This document shows positions 30,323-42,065 of a DNA stretch of 64,000 nt, one piece after another. Where the stretch lies: assembly GCF_950295315.1 (NCBI RefSeq), contig NC_080175.1:86965581-87029580 (forward strand), given 5' to 3'. This DNA is from Erinaceus europaeus (lineage: Eukaryota; Chordata; Mammalia; Eulipotyphla; Erinaceidae). The notes beneath the pieces were generated by a model. That model saw only the letters and a program-made list of their open reading frames with translations. It was not told the origin of the DNA and searched no databases. Position 1 is the stretch's first letter, and every line of letters begins with the position of its first letter. The position numbers were made by a program, and so were the translations under genes.

Positions 30323-30592
30323 GGTTATCACTGGGTTTCAGTGCCTACACTATTAATCCCTGCTCTGGGGGGTCATTCTTTTCCATTTTGTTATTGTTAT
30401 TATATTTTACTATTGTTATTATATTTACTGTTGTTGCTGTTGGATAGGACACAAAGAAATTGAGAGAGGAGGGGAAGATAGAGAAAGGGAGATAAAGGCA
30501 CCTGCAGACCTGTTTCACCACTTGTGAAAGGACTCTCCCTGCAGTAGGGGAGCTTGGGGCTTTATGCTACATGCACTACCGCCCAGCTCTCG
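30323..30592 (-). repeat. ERI-1-type SINE (long 3' variant, diverged)
   Basis: Reversed: the 3' module (ggttatcactgggtttcagt region), tgttgctgttggataggaca, cacctgcagacctgtttcac, ending ctaccgcccagct. Confidence 0.75.
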
Positions 30593-31221
30593 GAAATTTT
30601 TAGAATTCTAGATAAAGTCTACAAAAGTCTATTCAGCCATACTATTACTGTTAGTTATAATCCATTTCAATATGTTAAAATTCATATTCTTTATTCATAT
30701 TTTGTGAACTCTGTGTGTGTGTGTTCTGTATTGTATTTCTTTCACAAGAAAACTCCTGTAGTCTATCCTCTTTTTTCTCCTGCGAATTATGATCTGATTT
30801 GCAATAAAAATCTCTTTTTAAGAAGTTTGGTACAACTATGAATAAAAGTAACTTATTTCCATGGGAATGCATGAAGCATAGCAATTGAGTTTGTGCTGAA
30901 TTCTCACATTAACTCTCTAAGCTAGAATTTTTAGGTAAAATTCCTGCATGTGTAAGTTTCATCGAATACAAAATGAATTAGCAGACATGACTTAGTTTAT
31001 ACTCTGAGCAATCCAAGCTGTCTCTCAATTATGGCAGCTGAGTATCCTAAATATCTTATTTGGACAGTAAGTTTGAATAGCAAGTCCAGAACTATATATG
31101 AAACAGTAAGAAGTAAATGCAATATGAGGAAAGAAAAACAGCAATGAAAAAATACTTTAGCTAAAAAAAAAAAGTTTCTTTAGCACCATTTTGAGAAGGG
31201 AAAAAAGTGTTATTAAACCTA
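30593..31221. other. AT-rich single-copy DNA
   Basis: Only a short (TG)n at 30,711-30,723 stands out. Confidence 0.4.
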
Positions 31222-31350
31222 CCAGAGGAATTCGTAGCTCAGTGGTTTATATAAAAGACTTTCATGCGTCAGGCTCAGATCCCCTGGGTTCAATCCCTAG
31301 CACCAACATAAAATAATGCTGAACAGTGTTCTGGTCATTAATTAAATCTA
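31222..31350 (+). repeat. tRNA-derived SINE, third family
   Basis: ggaattcgtagctcagtggt, aagactttcatgcgtcaggc, cctgggttcaatccctagca, ccaacataaaataatgctga, cagtgttctggtc: A and B boxes are easy to see. Confidence 0.7.
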
Positions 31351-31399
31351 TTAAAATTACATTTTTTCAACTGAATTTGTATCCTTTAAGATGCCTATA

Positions 31400-32240
31400 A
31401 AATAGATAGAAAATAGTTCTGCTAATATTTTTCTCTCTAAGTATTTGATAGTTTCCGGTCTAACAACCAAGTTCTTGGTCCATTTGGAGTTTACTTTTGT
31501 GTGTGGTGAAATGTAGTGGTTCAGTTTCACTCTTCTGCATTTTTCAAATCAATTTTTCCAATACCATTTGTTGACGAATGCTAATCTTCATTCTCCATTT
31601 CACATTTTGGACCCAGTTGTCAAAAATTAAATGTCCATAGGTGTGGGGGCTTATTTCTGGGCTCTCAGTTCTTTTCCATCAGTTAGTGTGTCTCTTTTTG
31701 TTCCAATTCCAAGCAGTTTTGATTACAGTGGTCCTGTAATATAGTTTGAGATCTTGGAGTGATATAGCTGCAGTATTTTTTCTTAATATTGTTATGGCAA
31801 TTCTACATATTTTTTAGTTCCAAATAAATATTTATAGCATTTGTTCTATCCTCTTAAAACAATGGTGGAACCTTGATGGGGACTGCATTAAATTTTTATA
31901 TAGCTCTGGGTAGGATATTCATTTTGATTATATAAATTATTTAAATCCATAAACATGGACTATCTTTCCACTTCTTTTATATTTTTCTATTTACATGAAT
32001 GGTAACTTATAGTTTTCAGTATACAAGTCCTTCATTTATTTTGTTAGGTTTATTCCTAGATATATTCGCATCTTTGCTGCTATAGTGAATGAGACTGACT
32101 TCTGGATTTCTTCTTTTTCTAACTTAGTGTTTGCACAGAGGAATGCCACTAAATTTTGTATGTTAATTTTGTAGCCTGACACCTTACTGCCTGATAACTT
32201 CCAGGAGCTTTATGCTGGATTCTTTAGGTCAATTCCAGGG
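31400..32240 (-). repeat. L1 ORF2 fragment, antisense
   Basis: Continuous antisense match to the large L1 from about 61,490 to 62,330. Examples are caagcagttttgattacagt, catggactatctttccactt and gcacagaggaatgccactaa. A reversed ERI-1 SINE is inserted directly after it at 32,262. Confidence 0.8.
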
Positions 32241-32261
32241 AAAAAAAAAGAACATAATTTT

Positions 32262-32557
32262 TAAAAATATTTATTTATTTATTTTCCTTTTTGTTGCCCT
32301 TGTTATTTTATTGTTGTAGTTATTATTGTTGATATTGATGTCATCATTGTTCGATAGGACAGAGAGAAATGGAGAGAGGAGGGAAAGATAGAGAAAGGGA
32401 GAGAAAGATAGATACCTGCAGTCCTGTTTCACCACTTGTGGAGAGACTCCCCTGCAGGTGGGGAGCCAGAGGCTCCAAGCCGGATGCTTACGCCAGTCCT
32501 TGCACTTTGCTCCATGTGCACTTAACCCTCTGCGCTACTGCCTGACTCCCAGAACTG
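32262..32557 (-). repeat. ERI-1-type SINE
   Basis: acataatttt at 32,252-32,261 and 32,558-32,567 flanks a full reversed copy (gttgcccttgttattttatt to gcgctactgcctgactccc). Confidence 0.88.
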
Positions 32558-32567
32558 ACATAATTTT

Positions 32568-33292
32568 ATTATGTCAAGGAATTGAGATAATATTTGCATG
32601 CACATTAATTTCTTAATGTACTAATAGTCTATTTGAAGCATAAAATACATACCAAATAAATAGGCAGATTTTCTGTCTTGGATTGCATCTAAATAACTGT
32701 GCCAGCACTTCTACAAGTGAATTTGCCACATGCCTCATGTATATGCCTATTCTTTCATAAAATGGCTCACTTAGAAAGCTTACTTCACAGCAAAACTATG
32801 ATAAAATGTCGGTACCTTTGGGATTCTCCAGTAAGATCTACTTTATCAATCAGAAACAATTAATATTACAGAAAGAATATACATACTGAGCAGCAGTAGG
32901 TGACTGTTTTATGGACTGAGGCATTCTCTCATTCTCTAAACTAGTTTGGGAGAAGGTCAGAGACAGTGATGTCCCTGACTGCACTTCCTCAGAGAGCTGT
33001 TTTTCAGCATGTATAACACATGGAGGTTTTCCCTCTGAAGCTGATTGATGGCACATGGCACAGAGTTTTTCCTCTGATAGCTGTACAGCATGTTACACTG
33101 AAGTTTGTGTCAGAAAAGGATTTCCAGCTTCTCGCTACAGACCTGGTCCTCTACATAAAGGTAGAATGTATGGGCCTTTGAATCTAATGTTTGACTTGAA
33201 AGTGACTGCATGTTTCTACTCAAATATTCTTTCACAATATTTATAATTTTCCTCCATAGATTTCAGGATCTATGGATTTCATGATTTTTATA
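32568..33292. other. Single-copy DNA
   Basis: Nothing recognised; small open frames only. Confidence 0.4.
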
Positions 33293-33307
33293 AGAGATAA
33301 GCTTTCT

Positions 33308-33581
33308 GGGAGCTGGGCAGCGGTAGTGCAGCAGGATAAGCTCACGTGGTGCAAAGCACACCGACAAGTGTAAGGATCCCGGTTCCAGCTCCCAGCTCCC
33401 TACCTTCAGGGAAGTTGCTTCACAGACGTTGAAGCAGGTCTACTGGTGTCTATCTTTCTCTCCCCCTCTGTTCCCCTCCTCTCTCCATTTCTCTCTGTTC
33501 TATCCAACAATGACGACAACAATAATAACTACAACTATAAAACAAAGGCAACAAAGGGAGTAAATAAATATTTAAAAAAAG
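33308..33581 (+). repeat. ERI-1-type SINE
   Basis: Perfect 15-bp TSD agagataagctttct (33,293-33,307 and 33,582-33,596); head gggagctgggcagcggtagt. Confidence 0.92.
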
Positions 33582-33794
33582 AGAGATAAGCTTTCTTTTT
33601 CTTTTTTACCAGAAATTGAATAACAATTCAATGATTTGTGACTCTTTGATTTAGTTATTATACATAGCATTAAATAAAGCCAAAAGGAAGAGGAGTGTGT
33701 CAGTGTTAGGTGGAACACTCATAGTAATTAAATCCAAATAAAAAGCAGTAATATAGTCGGTATATAATGTCAAGATCTCTCACTCAGAAGAATG

Positions 33795-34030
33795 ACTTTC
33801 TATTTTGGTGAAAATTCCTTTAGCTGTAGAGAAGACTTTTAGTTCAATACAGTCTCATTGGTTTTTGTTTTCTTTGTTATTGGTCTTGATTCTTCAAAGA
33901 TGTTTCTGAAGCTAACATCATGGAGTGTTCTACAATGTTTTTTCTATGCTTTTGATAGTTTCTGTTTCAGTGTCCAAGTCTTTCATCTGGAGTTGATGTT
34001 GGTTGATGGTGAAACTTTTTTTTTTTTCCT
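33795..34030 (-). repeat. L1 ORF2 fragment, antisense
   Basis: Parallels 56,960-57,125: tggtcttgattcttcaaaga, tgtttctgaagc, then the gtgtccaagtctttcatctg segment. Confidence 0.6.
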
Positions 34031-34044
34031 TCATGGTAAAATGT

Positions 34045-34265
34045 ACCTATCCAGTGGCTGGAAGATTGATCACTATGGTGTGTATCTTACTTTGTGTAAA
34101 GCCATGAGTATGAGCCGCAGGAGCAAAAGAATGTCCAGCTGATGACAGCGTAGGGAGGAGAGTGGTGGTGGCTCTGTCTTCCTCTCATGCTCTATCTAAA
34201 ATGAAGAAAAAAAACAAAGTTCAAGGGCACAAGGCCATGGTGTCAGTAAAGAAAGGAAATAAAAA
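34045..34265 (+). repeat. Possible SINE (fifth family)
   Basis: atccagtggctggaagattg, gtgtgtatcttactttgtgt, tctaaaatgaagaaaaaaaa; a weak parallel to 27,790-28,030. Confidence 0.3.
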
Positions 34266-36227
34266 CTGAAAAAGCATGATGTGCACAAACTACTGAACCA
34301 AGCGAGGGGAGAAACTTTGAGCAAGTGTCAATATATTAGTGCAGGTATTTTAGACTTATGCTGTTCACTTAAAAGTTACAGAAAAAACCAGAAAACTGGG
34401 CTTAACCTGAATCTTGCTTTTATTTCATTTCTTTGTTGCAGTGAAATAAGACTTCCAAAATCATTTGAAAAGCACAGCAGGCATGGAGAAAAGTAGGAGG
34501 CTACAGTATATTCCTTGTCGCATACTGACAAACTAAATTTTTTTAGTACTCACGGAAAATTCAAATTGCAATTTACAAAAAAAATAAATAAAAATACACT
34601 CATACTGTGTATTTTCACAAAACTCTCTATTCCACAGAGAAGAAAATCATTCTTATTATGAAACTAATCATTAGAGATAAACTCCTTAGGTGAACATAAG
34701 GATGATTTTGTAGTTTTTCTTTTAGTACAAAAAGTACAAAAATTGCAGTTATGTTATAGTATTCTGATATAAGAACTGAGAGTTTATGTATTTAAATGAA
34801 ATATCAATATGTGTTACTTATTATTTCTAAAGAATATATGCTCGCCTCCTGTTTTATTTGAATAAAGCTATTTTGTTTTGCTTGTGATGTTTACATAGAT
34901 AACATGTCAAATTATTTGCAGAAAAATTAAATCTGTGTAGAAAATATAACATCTGTTAATTATTTTTGTGTTTAATTAGCTAAATAAGTCAGTATATTTC
35001 TAATAATTAAATTAAATTAAAAGGCTCCCTAGAAATTGGGATAATGGTTTATCTATGCCCATATTTCACAACTGAAAATGCAAATTATTCAGTGGTTGTA
35101 AGTAAAATGTGGTTTTCAAATATTCACATGAAATTGAGGAAACTGAAGGATGTTTATAAGTAGTTTATAAACTTGCTAATTTTTCAGATAAATAATTTCC
35201 TTTAAAAGAGATACAATTAGCTTTCATTGTACTGAAGCTGAATTTGGAGTCTTCAGATTTATTTCAAATCTACATCAGTTCCTGGATGATTTCCATTATT
35301 TTCAGCTTATTATTAAAGAATAAAGGAGGGAAAACAGATGCTGGGAAACAAAGGATAATGAATGCAACCAAAGAAAAGAATTCAGATGAAAATGTACATC
35401 AAAGACTGAATTTGTTTCCACCATATGGAGATTAAATTACATGGCTCTGCTTCGTCCTGGAGAAGATGTGAAAAAGGATCATATGAACCATGTTGATAAC
35501 CTTTCTGCCATCTACAAATTGTTCTTTGTTTTGCTCAGTTTGTCTTGAGATGTAAATATTTTCTTCTAAGTTTTATATTCTCTTGTCAATTCTAAAATAT
35601 CAGTGATATTTTAGACTCCATTTCACAATAATTTATTTCATTAAGGTCACAATAGGCCTTATGACTTTAGGGTAAAAGACCAATTTCTCCTTTTCTTAAC
35701 TGATATCTTAACTTTGAATGGATGTCATTTCTAATTGTTTCTTAAAGTATTATTTCCCTTAGCGCCTACTTACTATTTTCTTCTACTATCTCCGGCTTCT
35801 CCTCAATGCTTTTGTTGACTATTCTCCCTTCTCCAGACCATAAAATAATGAATATGCCAAAGATTGACCCTAATCTATTTTTGCTTTCTCTATACAATGC
35901 TCCCCAGGAGACCTCATCTATCCAGTCCTTCAGTTTCATTCACCATATACAATATACAAACATATATTATTATATCAAGCCAATTGTTGTACGTATGAGA
36001 AATCTAATTTCTAACAATCATTTGTCATATACATGAAGGTGTCTTCAAGGCCCTTTAAAGTTCACATGTTTTAAACTAAACTTACATTCATCCTCAGAAA
36101 TAGATAACAAAATTATATTCAAGTTGTTTTTCTCTAGTATTAATCTAAAGAAACTATATCCAACACAAGGAGAATTTCTTTGAACTTCATAGATGTATGT
36201 CAGACATTTTATCATTTTCATATTCTC
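34266..36227. other. AT-rich single-copy DNA
   Basis: About 2 kb with no repeat or gene that I can support; the longest uninterrupted such stretch in the middle of the window. Confidence 0.45.
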
Positions 36228-36362
36228 TTTTAAATCTATTTATTATAGGAGACAGAGGAATTCAGAAAGGAGAGGGAGATAGAGAAAGGGAAATACACCT
36301 GTAGCCTTGCTTCACCACTTGTGAAGATTTTCCCCTACATGTTGTCTTGAAGCTAGATGCTA
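36228..36362 (-). repeat. SINE fragment, reversed ERI type
   Basis: ttttaaatctatttattata, gagggagatagagaaaggga, cacctgtagccttgcttcac, cacttgtgaagattttcccc: an incomplete reversed ERI body. Confidence 0.6.
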
Positions 36363-36676
36363 CTTTATCTTGAATATGAGAATGGCTCTTGAGGTAAGTA
36401 GTACTTTTGATGAGATCAGAAGGATGAAAAGATTCAAGAGAGTAGGAGACAAAGAAGTCCTGGACTTGAACCCTTACAATACATTAAGAATGATGCAATG
36501 TTCTGACATTACTCTTTAAATAACAGAATTTGAAAGATAGCCTTCCCCTAAATGTCCAGAATTAGTAATCCAAGATGTGTCATTTTGTAGAGATTGTTCA
36601 GAGCTAAGGCTTATCTGCCACTTGGACTAAATAGAAACTATTATCATGACCTTAATTATTAAAAAGTGTGAATATT

Positions 36677-36894
36677 TTCAGCAGGGAAGCAATTACAGAA
36701 GCCAGACCTTCAACCTTCTTCATCCCACAATGACCTTGGGTCCATACTCCCAGAGGGATAAAGAATAGGAAAGCTATCAGGGAAGGGATAGGATACAGAT
36801 TTCTGGTGGTGGGAATTGTGTGAAGTTGTACCCCTCTTATCCTATAGTTTTGTCAATGTTTCCTTTTTATAAATAAAAAAAATTTAAAAAGAAT
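36677..36894 (+). mobile_element. 5'-truncated L1 3' end, 13-bp TSD
   Basis: aagtgtgaatatt at 36,664-36,676 and 36,895-36,907. The insert runs from ttcagcagggaagcaattac through gaataggaaagctatcaggg and ggtggtgggaattgtgtgaa to an A-rich tail; same tail as 9,747-9,892 and 28,125-29,880. Confidence 0.82.
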
Positions 36895-36907
36895 AAGTGT
36901 GAATATT

Positions 36908-37467
36908 GAAAGAATTATTCAGATTTACAATTACCTCCAGATAACTTTTTATTTGAGAGACCTATCATTGAAAACATCTAGTTACTGAGCACGTAGTTTT
37001 TGTCATAAAAGTGTCATTTTCAATTCTATCTGTATCTTATTCCACTGCTCAGGGAAAAACATTTCCTATTTGACCCCATTGATTTTAGAATTTACATTCA
37101 AGTAAATTCTCTCTACATATGTAAATCAATTTGTTCTTTTTTTCTTGCAAATCTGCTTGAAGCTGTTTTAACTATTCAGCTAGCTGAAGAATTTAGAGGA
37201 AACTTCCCCTTTTTGTCCCCGTGCAATATTTAAATTCAGGTGAGCTGCCAAAGGTTTTTGCTAGCCATTACTAGAGTTGTCAAGAGTGGAAAACTGCAGT
37301 GCTTCTAAAATGGTATTTATTCCAAAGTCTGGGATAGCATTTGTCCTAAGAAATGGATCTGCTTACATCTGCATATATCACTCTTGTTCATACTTATATC
37401 ATTAATACTTTTGGCCTCAAAGAGACATTGAATTCTTACATAAAATCATAGGTTAAAAACATAATAA
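36908..37467. other. AT-rich single-copy DNA
   Basis: Nothing recognised. Confidence 0.4.
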
Positions 37468-37690
37468 GGGGCAGGTGGTGGTGCACCTGGTTGAGCACAC
37501 ATGTTACAGTGTGCAAAGACCTGGGTTCAAGTCCCCGGCTCCCACCTACAAAAGGAAAGCTTCACAAGTGGTGAAGCAGGGCTGCAGGTGCCTGTCTGTC
37601 TCTCTCCCTCTTGATCACTCCCTACCCTCTTGATTCATGACTGTCTCTATCCAAATAAATAAATAAAGATAATTTTTTTTAAAAAAACAT
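37468..37690 (+). repeat. ERI-2-type SINE
   Basis: ggggcaggtggtggtgcacc, cctgggttcaagtccccggc, gcttcacaagtggtgaagca, ccaaataaataaataaagat; well preserved. Confidence 0.85.
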
Positions 37691-37916
37691 CAGAAAGGTG
37701 TGCATTATTAGATTGAAGAGCTAACACAGTGTCTTGTTGGATATGTAATCTGCTCAGTTGAAGAATACTTGAATTCTTAGCAAATCATGTTGTTGATCTT
37801 GTATTTCTTTTTTTTTTTTTTTTTTGGTTTTCCGTTTCCTTTTATTTCAGTAATACCTCCTGATTCTTACTTACTACATGGATATTAACTAGAGGTTCCT
37901 TTAAAATTATTTTGTT

Positions 37917-38440
37917 AGGAGCTAGGCATTAATGCACCTAGTTGAGTGCATATATTACCATGCAGAAGAACCCAAGTTCAAGTTTCTTCACCCCACCTTC
38001 AGGGGGGATACTTCACGCGGTAAAACAGCTCTGCAAGTGTTATTTACTCATTTATTTATTATTGGATAGAGACAGAAATTGATAAGGGTGGGGTAGATAA
38101 AGAGGGACAGAGACAGAAAGACACCTGAAGTCCTCCTTCACCACACATGAAACTTTCCCCCTGCAGGTGGGGACCAGGGGCTTGAACCTGTGTCCCTGCA
38201 CACTGTGATGTGAGAGGTTAACCAGGTGTGTCATCTCCTGGTCTGGTCTTGTAAGTGTTTATCTCTCTCTCTCTTTCTATATCCCCCTTTCCCTCTCAAT
38301 TTCTTTCTGCCTTATCAAATAAAATATAAATTAAAAAAAAAAAAAGAAATAGTGACTGGGAGCAGTGGATTTGTAGTGCTGACATTGAACTCCCGCAATA
38401 ACTCTGATGACAACAAAAATAAAATGAAACATCATTTGTT
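37917..38440 (+). repeat. ERI-2-type SINE interrupted by another SINE
   Basis: Left part 37,917-38,040 (ggagctaggcattaatgcac to ctgcaagtgt). Right part about 38,249-38,440 (taagtgtttatctctctctc to the 3' module agtgactgggagcagtggat). The interruption is the reversed copy at 38,041-38,248. Confidence 0.7.
38041..38248 (-). repeat. ERI-2-type SINE nested in a sense copy
   Basis: tatttattattggatagaga, cctccttcaccacacatgaa, ccccctgcaggtggggacca, then the reversed head; short aagtgtt-like repeats flank it. Confidence 0.8.
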
Positions 38441-38880
38441 AGTAACAGAAGATGAGATTAGTTAAATTAATTGGAATGTAAGTTGATATATTTTTTCAGT
38501 GATATACTCAGGTAGAGTTCACCTGCTTCGGAGAGATAAAGAAAAAGAATAGGATGAACTTGCTTTCTGTTGTAGAATTTACAAAGCCTTTCATATGTTA
38601 TTTATTATTACTTACAGCCTTTATGTTTCACAGGTTTTAGATTGTTCCTTGAATTTAGAATTTATCTTTCCAGGACATCACAGTGTAATACAAAGGGGAA
38701 ATATCCCAAGTTGAAGTTTCTATTCTTTATAATAAAGTCACAACATCCCACATAACTCATTCTTCATGGTAGAATGGTGGGCTCCACAAGCTGGGAATCA
38801 GGTTAAAGAACATCTCTTTTCCCTCAGTTCCCAACAGTTTTCATTTTCAAGTAATCACTACAAAGTTCCTTTTTTTTTAG
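38441..38880. other. Single-copy DNA
   Basis: Nothing recognised. Confidence 0.4.
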
Positions 38881-38882
38881 TT

Positions 38883-38975
38883 ACAAAAAAAAAAAAGGAG
38901 AAGAAGAAGGAGGAGGAGGAGAAGAGAGAGGGAGAGGGAGAAAGAGAAGGAGAAGAAGGAGAAAGAGAAGAAACA
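38883..38975. repeat. Polypurine (GGA/GAA)-rich tract
   Basis: About 93 bases of almost pure A and G beginning with an A-run; irregular GGA, GAA and GAGA units. Confidence 0.9.
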
Positions 38976-39888
38976 AGAGTGAGGGATTTAATGCTTCAGG
39001 GTGTTTCTGTGTATGGGAAAAATATGTCACCTGAATAATTAATGTAGACCTTAATGTGATATCCAACTTTATGGATCTAGTTTTGATAGAAAGAAAACAT
39101 AAATTATACTTAAATACATAGCACAATATAGTTAACACTTGAAACTGCAAAGTAATCATTCCAATGATAACAAAAATTCAACTTAAAAGAGCAGACTTTT
39201 CACATGCCCGGGACACCCAATTTAATAATGGCTGTCTTTATCGATGCAAAAATAACACTAACCAAAAACTTAGCCCAAAACAGAGAGCCATTAACTCTTC
39301 TTCCATAAGAAAGCTGTGGCTCCTGAATTTTGACCTGTATTTTTCTAACATGGCATGATGGTCACTTTTCTAACATGTTTTTTCACGATGGTCACTAATT
39401 ATAAAATAATTACAAAGCACCAGTTTTTGTAACTTGGGAATCAAAAGTATTTGAAAGCAATTGAATACATGTTCCATGTGGGAATTTGACTAATGCAAAG
39501 GTATAGTACAGAGTCATTATCCCAAGTAAATTCACTTTGGAGATGAATACCCATTTTTACAAAGTATGTTCTATGATAAGTATTGCAAAACAAAATGGAA
39601 ATTTTCTGTAGCCAGTCACATTGAAAAACAAGAAATAATCTCTTGGTCAATGTGTGCATTTCTGTGAGATATTGAACTCCAGAAAGGATATATATAGATC
39701 AGAAAAAAATAATCTGCTCATATTTACAGGGTAATCTCATATCCAGAAGTCAGATACTCCTATGTGTTATAGTTTGTCAGTTTCTTTGAAGGTTCTATGA
39801 AATATGTCAATAAATTGTAGTAGCATTCTCAGAATCCACAAAAACTTACTAGTCATGACTAAAGTTTAACTTTTGGATAGCAGGCAGA
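38976..39888. other. AT-rich single-copy DNA
   Basis: Nothing recognised. Confidence 0.4.
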
Positions 39889-39889
39889 T

Positions 39890-39918
<29 letters not shown>
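39889..39918. repeat. (CA)n microsatellite
   Basis: Fourteen or so uninterrupted CA units. Confidence 0.95.
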
Positions 39919-39921
<3 letters not shown>

Positions 39922-40199
39922 CCAATTTACATTAAGATTTCTATTATAAAACTAGAACATGATTTTCCTATTTAAAAAAAAAAAGACATCTGTAGATACC
40001 GGTTTTAACTTCCCTGTTTCTCTGTTATTGGTAATCATAGAGTAATAGAAAGATTTTTAATTAGAAATGCTGGATTTGAATTTTTTAATAGCTCATTGCT
40101 CAAATAACGACAAACCACTCTATTACTGGGAGTAGTTGCAATATAAATCAAATTTTTCTTTCAAAAATTGTCTCACCAAAAAAATGAAGTGCCTCTACT

Positions 40200-40680
40200 T
40201 GCCTCGGAGGTGGCACAATGAACATAAACTTTGGACTCTCAGGGGGTCGGGAGGTGGCTCAGTGGGTTAAGTGCATGGACTGGCTTAAGGATCCAGGTTC
40301 GAGCCCCCAGCTCCCCACCTGCAGGGGAGTCGCTTCACAGGCGGTGAAGCAGGTCTGCAGGTGTCTATCTTTCTCTCCCCCTCTCTGTCTTCCCCTCCTC
40401 TCTCCATTTCTCTCTGTCCTATCCAACAACGAACAACATCAACAATGGCAATAATAATAACCACAATGAGGCTACAACAACAAGGGCAACAAAAGGGGGA
40501 AAAATGGCCTCCAGGAGTGGTGGATTCACTGAGCCCAGCAATAACCCTGGAGGAAAAAAAAAAAACAAAAAACTTTGGACTCTCAACCAGGAAGTCTCAA
40601 GTTCATTCCCCAGCATTGCACGTATCAGTGATGGTCAGGTTCACTAAATAAATAAAGATTCAAATTAATTAATAAATGCA
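40200..40680 (+). repeat. Short SINE (fourth family) interrupted by ERI-1
   Basis: Left part gcctcggaggtggcacaatg...ctttggactctca, right part tctcaaccaggaagtctcaa...taaataaataaagattc. The two halves join seamlessly once the ERI-1 copy and one TSD are removed. Confidence 0.78.
40242..40569 (+). repeat. ERI-1-type SINE (long 3' variant), nested
   Basis: Perfect 16-bp TSD aaactttggactctca (40,226-40,241 and 40,570-40,585). Head gggtcgggaggtggctcagt, full body and the gcctccaggagtggtggatt 3' module. Confidence 0.95.
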
Positions 40681-41344
40681 AATAAAAAGAGAAACTTCTG
40701 TAAGCTATTGCATCTAGAATGTTGTTTCATGAAAGGGTAACTGAAAATAAGATTAACATGTGCAGACATGAAATTTATTTTTATTTTTTGCAATTTCTAT
40801 TACTAGTAATTAAACAGTGGTTTATGTAATTCCAAAGGAAACTTAATAATATTAAATAAGAAGTCTATATGTATTCAGAAAGTAAAAATAATGGGGAATT
40901 TGCAAAGATTTATTGAGCATGTCACATCAAAATCAACTCGATTGTTTCTAGTAAATTTTTGAGTCTTAATTTGCAAATTGTCACTTAATTTCTGTTCAGA
41001 CATTTGACATCACTTTCTTAGTATTTGAGGGTAAGAAATGAATGTTTAGTTGGGACAAGACATTCTTTATCTAGCATCACTCATGATTCTTAATTTTATC
41101 CTGGGGCAATGAAGAATCCTGTTTTTTTCACCATCTGATGAACAGTTATTTATTGGGAACCCTGTTTTTACTTATGATGAGCAAAATGGATTATGGTACA
41201 TGAATGTAATTAGTATACAGCTGGCTGAGACCAAGCTGATGTCAAGCACGTAGGAGAGATACACACAAACTCACAAGCTATTGTGGTTATTGGAAGTTAC
41301 TTTAAAGAGTGGTGGAAGTCACCCATTTCTTTTTCTTGTAACCA
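40681..41344. other. AT-rich single-copy DNA
   Basis: Nothing recognised. Confidence 0.4.
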
Positions 41345-41463
41345 TTAATTTATTTATATTTTTTCTTTTTAAATTAATTTATTTATTTATTACCAAAGCA
41401 CCATTCAGCTCAGGTTTATGGTGGTGGTGGTGGGGGGGGGACTGAACTTGGGACTTCAGAACT
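41345..41463 (-). repeat. tRNA-derived SINE, third family, reversed
   Basis: TTTATT tail, ccaaagcaccattcagctca, tggtggtggtggggggggga, ctgaacttgggacttcag: the reverse of the 31,222-31,350 type. It cuts off the HSPE1 pseudogene 3'UTR. Confidence 0.65.
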
Positions 41464-41815
41464 TCCGTGGAATGAAGCAGCTTCCTATGATGCTATTGAA
41501 TAGTGATTTCAAGTCTACATACTTTCCAAGAATATCACCATCTCTAAGTAAGAAATCATCCTTGTCACAAAGAACCACCTTGTTGCTTCCATATTATGGC
41601 CAGAGAACTTTATTTTCAAGTTCACACCAACTGGTTGGATCTCTCCACTCTTTCCTTTAAAGCCAGATCCCACAGCTCCTACCTTTGCTTGCAATACTTT
41701 TCCTTGCGATTTTTCTGGAAGCATTATGCCTCCTTTGGTTACAGTTTCAGCTGCTCTCCTTTCAGCCAATATTCGGTCAAAGCGAGGAAAAAAAACTTCC
41801 TAAATACCTGTCCAG
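41464..41815 (-). pseudogene. HSPE1: HSPE1 (HSP10 chaperonin) processed pseudogene
   Basis: HSPE1 is the 102-residue mitochondrial co-chaperonin that caps the HSPD1 (HSP60) ring. On the minus strand from about 41,770 the frame reads AAETVTKGGIMLPEKSQGKV and then LQAKVGAVGSGFKGKSGEIQ, essentially HSPE1. The upstream part (from about 41,815) matches its N-terminus with damage. After residue about 70 the frame is lost, and the C-terminal DGDILGKYVD-type sequence continues in another frame near 41,540. 3'UTR-like sequence follows to about 41,464, where a SINE begins. Coding sequence crosses all exon borders without introns, so this is a retrocopy. It is disabled by frameshift. Confidence 0.88.
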
Positions 41816-42065
41816 CCCCCGACACTGCAAGTCATCCTCTGCTCCGGAGCCAAGCTGAAAAGAGAGATCCGCCAGCAGTGTCCCCGGACACGTGGAGACG
41901 AGTCACACCTCTTTTCTTGCTTGCTCTTCACTTGGTAGCCTCCACTTTCTTCCCAGAATTGGAATGTTGCTTCCCCCCAGACCTGTAGCTGAACAGTGGC
42001 AAACGATGCTTAAGGACTGAGTGAAACAGCCAGAGAACCAAATATTTGGAAAAGGAGAAACTTTT
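41816..42065. other. CpG-richer unexplained segment
   Basis: Contains an unusual density of CpG for this window (ctccggagcc, gagatccgcc, ccccggacacgtgg, gacgagtc). Together with 42,631-43,020, from which it is separated by SINEs, it may be an LTR-like sequence on the minus strand, with AATAAAG near 42,640 followed by TTTCTCCTTTT. A 130-codon plus-strand frame across 41,596-41,988 overlaps the pseudogene and is not convincing. Confidence 0.3.

Noticed and set aside
41596..41988. 130-codon plus-strand frame
   Set aside because: Half of it is antisense to the HSPE1 pseudogene; no homology recognised for the rest.
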